NCBI GenBank assembly: GCA_902728285.1
Contig: CACVBU010000468.1
Span: forward strand, 62,001-126,000
Source of the DNA: Clytia hemisphaerica
Taxonomy: Eukaryota; Cnidaria; Hydrozoa; Leptothecata; Clytiidae
Direction: 5' to 3'
Length of the DNA stretch: 64,000 nt
In this document: positions 10,123-19,200 of the stretch, piece after piece
Layout of the letters: every line of letters begins with the position of its first letter
How positions within the stretch are numbered: position 1 is the stretch's first letter
Program-made: the position numbers and the translations under genes
Notes under the pieces: generated by a model
The model's input: only the letters and a program-made list of their open reading frames with translations
What the model was told of the DNA's origin: nothing
Database searches by the model: none

Positions 10123-10879
10123 AGTGTTTTTTTTTAGATTTTGAGTAGTTACTTCTGATGGCAGCAGCTTGATTGTCTAATAAACGATTCGCTGATCCCT
10201 TGCCTGCCTCTTTGGCTTCAACAAAATGAAAGACTTCCTCTAAGGTAATGTCCTGATTTGTATGACCTAAAAGTTCTAATTGAATGTCAGGATCAACAAT
10301 CACACGGCACAAAACATCACGTAAAATTTGTTTAGTATAGTCTACTACAATGTTACACTCATCTCCTGGGCAATCGATAACGTATCTGCATACTGCAGCT
10401 TGTCCCCGGAGGCGGGCACCGAAAGCACGAATAGATTCATCTTGGTCCTGATGCATGTTGTTTAGAGCGACTCGGGCAACCATAATATTTTCCTCTCGGA
10501 CGGCAAGTGATTTGATAGCTACTAAGATGTCGTCCTCTGTCTTTTCGGTTAGTGGTCCGACAGAGGATCTCGTTAAATCTTTACGTAATTGTTCCTCGCA
10601 ACACTCAAGCAATTGAATGATAATTTCTCTTCCAGCGACACGTGTGGCTTGTTTATACTCATTCCATCGGGTCAGGAAGTACGTCCAGTCTTCAGATGTG
10701 CTGGATGATACGATTGTTGAGCACTTGACTTTCTCCACCTTGGTTGTGCCTTGACCTGCTTGGGCTTGACCGTTATGTGTCGAATTGGTGTGGGCGGTGA
10801 TAAGGGCTGCAACAATGACTGCCTCTGTGTCTGGGGTGGCATAGTTGCACCCAGGGACGGGGCAGTTAACAGACGGCAT
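10100..10879 (-). CDS. Gypsy gag
   Basis: I start this at the ATG at 10879 (MPSVNCPVPGCNY), because the upstream extension runs into the LTR region. It has an N-terminal C-x4-C motif, then a capsid-like helical region (SEDWTYFLTRWNEYKQA ... IRAFGARLRGQAAVC ... ITLEEVFHFVEAKEAG). The frame is uninterrupted for 260 codons. It ends just after an A9 run at which the protease frame takes over. Confidence 0.75.
   Translation of the reverse strand: MPSVNCPVPGCNYATPDTEAVIVAALITAHTNSTHNGQAQAGQGTTKVEKVKCSTIVSSSTSEDWTYFLTRWNEYKQATRVAGREIIIQLLECCEEQLRKDLTRSSVGPLTEKTEDDILVAIKSLAVREENIMVARVALNNMHQDQDESIRAFGARLRGQAAVCRYVIDCPGDECNIVVDYTKQILRDVLCRVIVDPDIQLELLGHTNQDITLEEVFHFVEAKEAGKGSANRLLDNQAAAIRSNYSKSKKKHFETILTN
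10124..10138 (-). promoter_or_regulatory. A9 slippery site at the gag-pol overlap
   Basis: On the minus strand gag reads TCT AAA AAA AAA CAC here, and the protease frame is -1 relative to gag. Such A-runs are classic sites for -1 ribosomal frameshifting in retroelements. Whether it works here is inferred. I did not identify a downstream pseudoknot. Confidence 0.5.
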
Positions 10880-10927
10880 ATTTAAACCAAAAGTTCCAAC
10901 ATAAATAGATCCAAGATCATTTGAATA

Positions 10928-11013
10928 TACTTTTTGTAAATATTTCAATGTTGGAACTAAAAGATATAAAAGAAATGATAAATCACAAATGTAATATCTC
11001 TAATAGTTCTCTA
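10928..11013 (-). repeat. Right (5') LTR of the gypsy element
   Basis: Matches the left LTR from TTTTTGTAAATATTTCAATG through CTAATAGTTCTCTA. LINE coding sequence resumes directly at its right edge. Only about 50 bp separate it from the gag ATG, leaving room for a primer-binding site that I could not assign to a tRNA. Confidence 0.6.
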
Positions 11014-11497
11014 CCCAGCAATCTCAACATATATACTAAACTGTTACAGTAAAAATTCTAGACTCTTTGTCACTGGAGGCTCCGAACTGTCATCAAGTGA
11101 AGGAACCACCCAAGGCGATCCAATGGCTATGCCTGCATATGCCCTAGGGTTGGTACCTTTGCTAGATTTATTGAAAGAGGACCCGCTATCGAGGAACGTC
11201 AAAGAAGCTGCATTTGCAGATGATCTTGCTGGTGGTGGTAAGCTTGCTAACCTATTGAAATGGTGGTCAGAAATAAACAGACTCGGACCCTACCTTGGTT
11301 ATAACCCTAAGGCTAGCAAATATTGGCTGATTGTAAAAGAGAACAAGTACCTTGAAGCATTAGAACTTTTTGAGGGAATCAACATCAATATAACAACAAA
11401 TGATCGGAAATACCTTGGTGGCACTTTAGGAACTGGACATTCCAAATCTGATTACCTTCGTATTCGTTTAGTGTATACAAGAGCAAGGCGCTTGTGA
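11011..11497 (+). pseudogene. R2-like LINE, RT palm segment
   Basis: Open frame beginning at the LTR edge (LYPAISTYILNCYSK) and containing SSSEGTTQGDPMAMPAYALG and the catalytic FADDLAGGG, then the thumb (NDRKYLGGTLGTG). The usual Y/F-x-DD metal-binding pair is kept. It ends at a stop at 11497. About 150-200 residues of RT between the 5889 break and this point are missing, and the region between here and the nuclease is also absent. Confidence 0.75.
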
Positions 11498-11995
11498 TTG
11501 ATTTGGCTTGAAATAGAATTTTTTTTTTTTCAGTTATGTTTTGAAATTGTAAGGGTAAGATGTATGTTTGATATGATGTGTTTGTTACAACAAATATTAT
11601 ATAGATTTCTATATATTTTTACATATTTTTTCTTCTTTCTTAGACTTGAAAATGAAACACAGTTTTCGAAATATATTGTCAAATCAAATTAAATTGTTGG
11701 CTACAGATTTATATAATAATTAATCTTGTCATTGAATTTATTCTCGACTCTGAAAGGTTTAGTGGTGCCTTATTTTAGTTTAATGATCTTTTTACACAAC
11801 TCTAATATTTTTTAATATTTGTGTTTATCCTTTTAGTGATGATTTTCCCTTTAAGTTTTTTTCTTTTATTCAATAGCTTAGTACCCTTGGCGATATCACT
11901 TAGTGCCTTGCGGGGGAGGAGCTATTCATTTTTTCTGTGTTTGTTTTTGTAAGTAGTATATGTTCGTAAGTGTAAAAAAAAAAAAAAAAAAAAAA
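11498..11995 (+). mobile_element. T-rich insert ending in a poly(A) tract
   Basis: Non-coding, with T-runs, a GC-richer block around 11900 (CCTTGCGGGGGAGGAGC) and a run of about 21 A at 11973-11994, beyond which LINE coding sequence resumes. This looks like the 3' end of a separate retrotransposed copy inserted in the LINE. No target duplication was confirmed. Confidence 0.4.
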
Positions 11996-11999
11996 CTGA

Positions 12000-12926
12000 C
12001 ATAGTCAACCAACAAAAGGAGCTCAACTGCAACCCACTAAACGCAACCACCAAATACAAAGTAACACGTGAGAAAGAAGCAAGACAGAAAACACTGCTAC
12101 AGGACATCAGATCCCAGATGAACCAGGACGAGCTTAGAGCAAACGATCTAGCCCAAACCCAAGGAGCTTCAAACTGGCTTACAGCATTACCCCTGAAAAA
12201 TGAGCACTTTGTATTATCGAAGAGAGAGTTTTTTGACGCAATTATAATACGTTACAGATGGCAATTGAAACACTTGCCTACTCACTGTGCATGTGGTAAA
12301 GTCTACACTGTCGAGCATGTCTTATCCTGTGCCAAAGGGGGTTTTGTCTACCAGAGGCATAACGAACTCAGGGACACTATCGCTAAGCTGATCAGTGATG
12401 TCAAGAAAGACGTCACAATAGAACCACAACTCGAGCCACTTACATGGGAGGATCTGCCAACCGGAACAATCACCGAACCCGGAGCAAGAGCTGATATAAG
12501 CGCTAGGGGGTTCTGGACTAGAGGCCAGAGAGCATTTTTTGATGTCAGGGTATTCAATGCCTACGCTCAGGGTATTCTAGGAAGAGCCTCAAAAGCGCTT
12601 TCGAAGCAAATGAAAGGGAGAAGAAAACCCACTATAACCATCGAATCATAAACGTGGAACAAGGATCCTTCACACCCCTAATCTTCACAACCAACGGGGG
12701 AGCCGCTAGAGAAGCTTCAAATTTCATCAAATCTTTAGCTATCCTGATTTCCGACAAGAGGGATGAACTGTTTAATCAGACTTTGAACTGGATAAGAGCA
12801 AAACTTGCTTTTGCTCTGATTAGATCCACAGTCTTATGTTTACGTGGGTCTCGTGTGCTCCAAAAGCAGAAAACTGAAAACTTGGAGGATATTATTATCA
12901 CTGAAGCTACTGCTTATATCAACTAG
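12000..12926 (+). pseudogene. R2-like LINE C-terminus with restriction-like endonuclease
   Basis: Encodes QGASNWLTALPL, a zinc-binding CACGKVYTVEHVLSC knuckle, then the PD-(D/E)xK-type nuclease core with ARADISARGFW and RAFFDVRVFN, and the end LRGSR. The nuclease makes the target nick for target-primed reverse transcription. A frameshift near 12590-12600 (after GRASKA) produces a stop at 12649; the rest (VEQGSFTPLIFTTNGG) continues in another frame to a natural stop at 12926. Assigned to the R2/CRE/NeSL-like group by this C-terminal nuclease plus the C2H2 finger at 4998. Confidence 0.8.
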
Positions 12927-13080
12927 TTTTTTTCTTTTACTATTTTCTAACCCTTTGTTTTTCTCTGTTTTAATATTTCAACCTGTACTTATACATATAA
13001 TGTATGTTACGTTTTAAGACCCAGTCAACTGAGGCTCTGGGAAATATATATTTTTATTAAATGGAGTTATTCATAACTCA
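12927..13080 (+). other. 3' UTR/end of the R2-like LINE
   Basis: Pyrimidine-rich sequence after the LINE stop, then AAGACCCAGTCAACTGAGG and CTCTGGG. It ends in TATATTTTTATTAAATGG. No gene. Confidence 0.4.
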
Positions 13081-13216
13081 GGTTAATTGAAAAGAGAGTC
13101 TTTGACGGCGCCCTAGTAAACGCCCGTTACACCCTGTCAGTCGTGTGCGTTCACCAGATCTACTTTGACCAGAAAGTCTGGGTTCTAAATTTAGCCGACC
13201 TCGTGCGTAGTCTCAT

Positions 13217-13224
13217 ATATAAAA
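13217..13224 (+). promoter_or_regulatory. TATA box upstream of DIRS ORF1
   Basis: The sequence CATATATAAAATATC lies about 65 bp before the ATG at 13286 and could be the element's internal promoter. Confidence 0.4.
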
Positions 13225-13285
13225 TATCTCAGTCTCTAGTAACGCTTCTTTCGAACATCGTCAGTCTTGGTTACTCATAGCAGTC

Positions 13286-13820
13286 ATGAAGATATTTGTT
13301 TTTATAAATCTCACAATTCTAACCTTGTGCTTGGCTGATCCTTTAGGTTCGAGCAGTGACACCAGGTCTTCAAATTCATCATCTAGTTCTTCTGATGAGG
13401 AACCACCACCACCTAAGAAGAGAGCAAGTACAATGCGGTTGGTGGACGAGGAATCGGTCTTGTCAGACAACCAACACGAGCCACAACAAGACACAAGAAC
13501 TGATGCTATAACCCATTCATCTTCATATCAACGTTTCACTAAAGAGGCCCTACAAGACGCCTGCAAATTACGAAACATTCAAACTTCAAGGTCACGCCCT
13601 ACATTAATTTTACGGCTTGAAGCGTTTGATCGCGAGCAAACCATCTTAAATTCGAACAGACAGAGACAGCAAGAAGAGAATTTACATCGTGAAACCCAAA
13701 CCGCCTCTGCCACTCGTCGTCGTTCGAGGAGAAACCGAAGAAAAACTCGTCGCCATTTTGTACGCAGTGCTGAGGCTCCCCCCTATACTTTCGAGGCTAA
13801 TCTACACCCTCCACCATTTT
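13286..13820 (+). pseudogene. N-terminal ORF with SAP-like domain (probably DIRS ORF1)
   Basis: Starts with MKIFVFINLTILTLCLA, which resembles a signal peptide, then an acidic poly-Ser stretch, a proline/lysine patch, and FTKEALQDACKLRNIQTS ... RPTLILRLEAFD (about residues 78-115). The latter fits a SAP helix-turn-helix, a DNA-binding motif. An Arg-rich segment follows. From about 13820 the correct frame changes to LINE RT. The open frame runs on to 13999 but is out of register. I infer that the ORF1 continuation is at 16176, on the other side of the LINE. The signal-peptide-like start is odd for a retroelement and could mark a captured host exon. Confidence 0.5.
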
Positions 13821-16175
13821 CAAACCGTCAAAACTCAACTTCGGAAAGAAATAGCAGAGAAGAGACGCCTCCATCGGAAATGGATGAAATTATCGCCCGA
13901 AGAAAAAGAATACAATCGAGCAAAATACACCCCTGTAAAAAACAGAGTGAGCAAATTGATGAGACAAGCTCACAGGAACTACGAACAAAGAATTTGTGAT
14001 AACGCAAAGACCAAAGCGAAGATCTTCTGGTCACATGTGCGTAACAAGATGAAATCTTCTATTACAGTTTCATCACTACTTGAATCACCAAATGTCAAAA
14101 CCTCGTTAAAGCATGAAGATCACGAAAAAGCTAATATACTTCAACGACAGTTCTGCAGTGTATTCACAAAAGAAGCAGTAGGTGAGCTTCCTACATTTGA
14201 AAAGAGAACTGATTCATCCATCAGAGATATTCATATATCTGAGGAGATGGTACAGAATCAATTGAAAGAGCTCAACCATAACAAGTCATTCGGTCCAGAT
14301 GAAATACACCCTAGGATACTAGCGGAATTATCTGACTATCTGTCTCTACCCTTGGCTGTAATCATGAACAAATCTTTAGTTGAAGGCTCATTACCACAAG
14401 ATTGGAAGGTGGCACATGTCACACCTATTTACAAAAACAAGGGACCTCAGAATTTGGCAGTCAATTATCGACCTGTTAGTTTGACATCAGTAGTGTGCAA
14501 ATTAATGGAATCAATACTGAGGAAACACATCATGAAGCACCTTTCTGATCATAATCTTTTATCGAACAAACAATATGGCTTCATTAACAACCGTTCAACC
14601 GTGACACAGCTTTTGTACTATCTGGATAAATGTTATGAGAGAATCTCTAAAGGAAACGTTGTTGATAGTGTCTACTTCGATTTTGCGAAGGCTTTCGACA
14701 CTGTACCCCACCGTCGACTATGCAAGAAACTATCAGCATATGGCATCAACGGTTCAATCTTAAAATGGATAACGTCATTTCTAACAGGTTGAACTCAATC
14801 AGTAAAAGTGAACCAGTCCTTCTCGACTACAGACCCTGTAGTGAGTGGTATTCCACAGGGTAGTGTACTGGGACCAATGCTGTTCGTGCTATACATCAAT
14901 GATCTTCCTGAAAAGGTCATCTCTATCCTACTGTTTGCTGATGATACCAAAATCTTCAAAGAAGTCAATTGCATCGAAGACTCTGTTTCCCTTCAGAATG
15001 ATATAGACACACTTGTAGAATGGTCGAAATACTGGCTATTACTATTCCATCCTGAAAAGTGTCACGTTCTGACGCTAGGAAAGTTTGAAAACATCAAACA
15101 TGCTCATCCATATAGATGGACGCCAATTGGAACACGTCTTTGAAGAAAAAGATCTTGGAATCCTCATTGACTCAGAACTTACATTTGAAGAACACATTGC
15201 AAAGCAAGTCAAAAAAGCAAACGCGATACTTGGCATAATCAATCGAGGTTTTGTAAATATGAGTACAAGTACATTTAAAACATTGTATTGTGCGTTTGTT
15301 CGCCCGCATCTGGAGTACGCTCAGTCAGTATGGTCTCCGTTTCTACGTAAACACGTAAATCTGATTGAAGGAGTACAAAGACGGGCAACAAAACTTGTTC
15401 AAAAATGTCGTGATATGTCTTATGAAGAACGATTGCGTGAATTAGATCTTCCTACGCTCGAGTTTAGAAGACACTTTTGTGACATGGTCCAACTTTACAA
15501 GCACATCAACTATTACGAAAAAGATACCATCCCAAACAAGTCAAAAAAACAAACGCGATACTTGGCATAATCAATCGAGGTTTTGTAAATATGAGTACAA
15601 GTACATTTAAAACATTGTATTGTGCGTTTGTTCGCCCGCATCTGGAGTACGCTCAGTCAGTATGGTCTCCGTTTCTACGTAAACACGTAAATCTGATTGA
15701 AGGAGTACAAAGACGGGCAACAAAACTTGTTCAAAAATGTCGTGATATGTCTTATGAAGAACGATTGCGTGAATTAGATCTTCCTACGCTCGAGTTTAGA
15801 AGACACTTTTGTGACATGGTCCAACTTTACAAGCACATCAACTATTACGAAAAAGATACCATCCCAAACAAGATAGCCCGTCGAACGCGACCAAACAGAA
15901 GGCACAACTTTGAGATGATTCCAAACTTTGGAAGCGATGGACTCCGTGGTGTACAAACGAATTCCTTCTTTTATCGAACTATACCAACCTGGAATAAATT
16001 GCCAAAAGATATCGCTGAGGCAAAGACAGTCAAAGTCTTCAAAGAAAGACTCAACACTGCATGGAGTAAACACCCAAAAAGATTCAACGCAAGACAATTG
16101 TAAAATACGTATAATCACGATCAGTTCCAGAGGCCCTCGTGCGCCTAGAACTTTGTTACATTATAAAAAAAAACA
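13820..16175 (+). mobile_element. CR1/L2-like LINE, 5'-truncated, inside the DIRS element
   Basis: Lacks the endonuclease domain and starts in the basic linker (EIAEKRRLHRKWMKLSPEE). RT motifs: FGPDEIHPRIL, YFDFAKAFDTVPH, SGIPQGSVLGPMLFVLYIND, LLFADDTKIF. Breaks: a TGA at 14790-14792 in FLTG-stop-TQ, where Arg is expected (CGA to TGA); a frameshift near 15105; and a 332-bp tandem duplication at 15209-15872. The C-terminus ends at 16103 (FNARQL). The 3' end is A-rich (16160-16178). No intact copy here. Confidence 0.8.
15209..15872 (+). repeat. 332-bp perfect-looking tandem duplication
   Basis: 15209-15540 is repeated as 15541-15872. I found only one difference near the start (AAAAAAG versus AAAAAAA). 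Both ends carry CAAG, which suggests a microhomology-mediated event. 332 is not a multiple of three, so the LINE frame is lost at the junction. Confidence 0.9.
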
Positions 16176-16974
16176 AAAAACATTGCCATTCCTGGAATTC
16201 CACAGCAGCAGCTAGATAAAATTCAGAAGGGTGAGTTTGTTAACTTTAATTTGCTTCTTCCCCAGCCAGCTTCTGCCTCTAATTCAACTCAGTCATTTAC
16301 CCTTTCTGTTTCGGAGGATGATCCTGGGAGCCTTTCTATTTCTGGGACTGGGGACTCAAATCATAGACTGTCAAAAGGTAAAGTAAAAGTTTCAAACCCA
16401 CAATGGTGGTTTCTTGCTTGGTCGTTGTTCTTTGGTGCTATGATGGTGTTTCATGAACACTTAGCCCCCTTACTGATTAGATACCAGGAAAGGATTTGCA
16501 GATTTTTCACGACGTATCACTTTCAATGTGTGGCTGATTATGACGTCCAGTTCAGAAGGAAGTTGGTGTAAACCCAACAGAAACCTTCTGGGACAGAATC
16601 TTCAAATTTCTTCAACTTTGAGGCCTCAGGTTGGTAGCTCTTCATCCAGCCAAGCTGGTTCGTTTCCTGATGTGACTTGCTACAAATGTAAGAAAAAAGG
16701 TCATTATGCAACTAGGTGTCCTAACCCTTCGTCCTCACAGGACCAAACTACTGGTACTTTCACGCAGTCTCGACCACCTAGACCTCCCATTTCTGGTGCT
16801 AATGCACAAAATCCCTTTCAAGGAAGTGCCCATGATGCTTCGACTGAGGCATGCCCCTATTTTAACTCTAGCTTCTGCAGGAGAGGCGCCACGTGTCGTT
16901 ATGCCCATAAATGCTCCTACTGTGGAAGGCCAGGTCACCCAGCACACAGCTGCAGAGCATCCAGGCCCTCTGGA
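16176..16974 (+). pseudogene. DIRS ORF1, C-terminal part with zinc fingers
   Basis: Resumes with IAIPGIPQQQLDKIQKGEF, then a Trp-rich capsid-like region (WWFLAWSLFFGAMMVF, YDVQFRRKL). A frameshift near 16560 moves to the frame with a CCHC knuckle CYKCKKKGHYATRC, a CCCH-type finger (CPYFNSSFCRRGATCRYAH) and a second CCHC (CSYCGRPGHPAHSC). The CCCH between two CCHC fingers is an unusual combination. It probably binds element RNA. Confidence 0.65.
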
Positions 16975-18495
16975 TAGTGTACCAGCAGGATTGTTTCCCT
17001 TACCTCCTTCTGCTATTTGCAGGATTAATTTACGATTGTTTCTTGTTTTTCTTGAGGGTCATCCTGACCCCTACATTGTTGATTTTCTTAAGTCTGGTTT
17101 CACAGATGGTTTTCGTGTTGGTTTTCTTACAAAAATGACACCAGGAAGGAAAAGACCACTTTCTTCGTCCAATGATGTTTCTGAGGACATTTCTACAGTC
17201 ATTCTCAAAGAGATGAACAGGGGACACACAAAAGGTCCCTTCATTATACCTCCTTTTAAAAATTTCCATCTTTCTCCTTTGGGTGGTGTGCCGAAGCCTG
17301 ATGGCTCGATCAGAGTTATCCTTGATCTCAGCAGCCCAAGAGGGTCATCAGTCAATGATGGTATCTCTAGGGAAGCTTTTTCTGTAAAATATTCTAAGTT
17401 TGATGATGCGGTCGATTTAGCTGCTACACCTACAGGTTGTTTCATGGGAAAAAGGGATATTAGGCACGCTTTCCAGCTCTGCCCAATACATCCGGAAGAC
17501 TGGCCTTTAATGGTTTACTGGTGGAAAGGCAAGTATTATGTAGACATTGTGTTGCCTTTTGGTTTGCGCTCTTCCCCATACATTTTCAACACATTTGCTG
17601 ACTCCTTGGAGTGGATTTGCAAAGTTAAAGGAGGAATGTTGCACTACCTGGATGATTATTTCTTCACTGGTTCATCTGTAGATATTTGTACACAGGCAAT
17701 GAACCAATTTGACAGGATTTGTAACAGTCTGAACATTCCCCTAGCAGAGGACAAAAAAGAAGGCCCTTGCCAGACAATAACATTTTTAGGCATAGAAATA
17801 GATACTCTGAACAGGTGTTGTCGATTACCAGACAAAAAGTTAAAAGATTTTTTAGGTAAGTTACAAAGCTGGAATAACGCTTCTCAGACTTCAAAGCGAG
17901 AGTTGCTCTAGTTGATTGGTTCTCTGTCTTTTGCAGCCAAGGTCATTAAGCCAGGTCGCACTTTTATGAGGCGGTTGATTGACCTCTCCACATCGGTGAC
18001 AGAGCTTAGTGACATGGTGGAAATTTCCGAACCTACTCTTGAAGACATCAAGTGGTGGAGTGATTTTGCTCCGAGATGGAACGGGACCGCTTTTTTCCAG
18101 GATCCTGTAGTGACATCAGAACACTTAGATTTCTTCACAGATGCGTCTGGTTTCGGGATAGGTGCTGTCTTGGGTCCTAAATGGTTTTCTGTTGCCTTGC
18201 CAGCTTCTACACAAGGAACTCCTATTCATATCTTAGAGTTTGTTGCAGTTGCCATGGCTGTAATTACTTGGGCGGATAACCTGGTTAATAAGCAGGCCAC
18301 TATTTCTACAGATAATTTAGACATTGTTCTCGTTTGGCGTTCAGGTTCCTGTAAAGACAAACTTTTGATGAAACTAGTTCGACACCTTTTTCTTTTCATT
18401 GCAAGGATGAACATCAATATTCTTTTGGTACACCTGCCAGGCAAAGATAATGTTTTGCTGACTTACTTTCTCGCCTGCAGGTTGGCCGGTTCTTG
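16975..18495 (+). pseudogene. DIRS reverse transcriptase and RNase H
   Basis: RT motifs in order: GGVPKPDGSIRVILDLS, GKRDIRHAFQLCPI, LPFGLRSSPYIFN, LHYLDDYFFTG (YLDD active site), ITFLGIEID. A TAG at 17909 follows SKRELL, consistent with CAG to TAG. RNase H follows: FFTDASGFGIGAVLG, HILEFVAVAMAV, STDNLDIVLVW, VHLPGKDN. The sequence then loses frame near 18480. Confidence 0.8.
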
Positions 18496-18545
18496 AGTCT
18501 AGCCGAGTCCGCCAGTCCAGAACCTTCCAGGATCCCGGGGGAAGC

Positions 18546-19017
18546 ATGGGAGATCTTAGACTTGCTCGAGACCGTTTACTAGCTGAAGGTATCTCTCGAA
18601 ACTCTTTGCGCACATATCAATCAGGCTTCAATCGCTTTCAAAGATTTTTTCTTCATGTATCGCTTTGTGTGGTTGCCGCCACAAGAATTACATTTAGAAC
18701 TATTTGTCACTTCTCTTGCGAGACAAGGCCTACAGTATAATACAATAAAGGTATATCTTTATGGAATTCAGTTTTGCGCACTCCAACAAGGCGTCGAAGT
18801 TAGAATTGCTTCCATGCGAAGACTCTACTATGTCTGTAGAGGGATAAGGCGCGCTCAAGTGGCTAGAAGAAGGACTAGAAATCCTATCACACCTGCACAC
18901 CTTCGACAAATGTTATCTTTTATCTCTAGCAGTCAACTTTCTGCTTACGACCAAGCACGGGGGTTGGCTTCGCTACGTTACGCTTCTATTGAAAATTTTG
19001 AATCTTCTTCATGCCAG
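18546..19017 (+). pseudogene. DIRS tyrosine recombinase, N-terminal domain only
   Basis: Two frames joined by a shift near 18655 encode the helical DNA-binding domain: EGISRNSLRTYQSGFNRFQ, ARQGLQYNTIKVYLYGIQF, RRRTRNPITPAHLRQML. The following catalytic domain with the R..HxxR..Y residues is absent. The sequence ends in a low-complexity region and a repeat array. It would insert the circular cDNA in an intact element. Confidence 0.65.
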
Positions 19018-19040
19018 TGATGATGTAATCAATAAGATTA

Positions 19041-19200
19041 TTTCCACCCGGTAACCAATCCGGTTGATATATTTCCACCCGGTAACCAATCCGGTCGATA
19101 TGATATGATATTATGATATGAGATTATTTCCACCCGGTAACCAATCCGGTGATATGATATTATGATATGAGATTATTTCCACCCGGTAACCAATCCGGTG
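19041..19200 (+). repeat. Four copies of TTTCCACCCGGTAACCAATC
   Basis: Copies begin at 19041, 19072, 19127 and 19176 and continue with CGGT. The later ones are joined by TGATATGATATTATGATATG spacers. CCGGT occurs twice in each unit (CCGGTaaccaatCCGGT). It lies exactly where the DIRS recombinase is truncated. Confidence 0.7.

Larger units (their letters stand above)
5893..11013 (-). mobile_element. Ty3/gypsy LTR retrotransposon with short LTRs (minus strand)
   Basis: About 5.1 kb with the order 5' LTR (right) - gag - protease - RT - RNase H - integrase - purine tract - 3' LTR (left). Short direct repeats at 5893-6052 and 10928-11013 act as LTRs of roughly 85 bp; the left one carries an extra block of about 70 bp. 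It lies between the two halves of an R2-like LINE. All pol segments are recognisable, but frameshifts and stops break them, so this copy is dead. Short LTRs are known in Mag-lineage gypsy elements; the lineage assignment here is inference. Confidence 0.8.
13085..19020 (+). mobile_element. DIRS-like tyrosine-recombinase retrotransposon, interrupted
   Basis: Carries the DIRS gene set in order: ORF1 with zinc knuckles, RT, RNase H, then a tyrosine recombinase. It has no integrase. ORF1 is split by a CR1/L2-like LINE (about 13820-16175). The recombinase stops before its catalytic half. Outer termini were not resolved; the left limit is set at the end of the preceding LINE. Confidence 0.7.
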
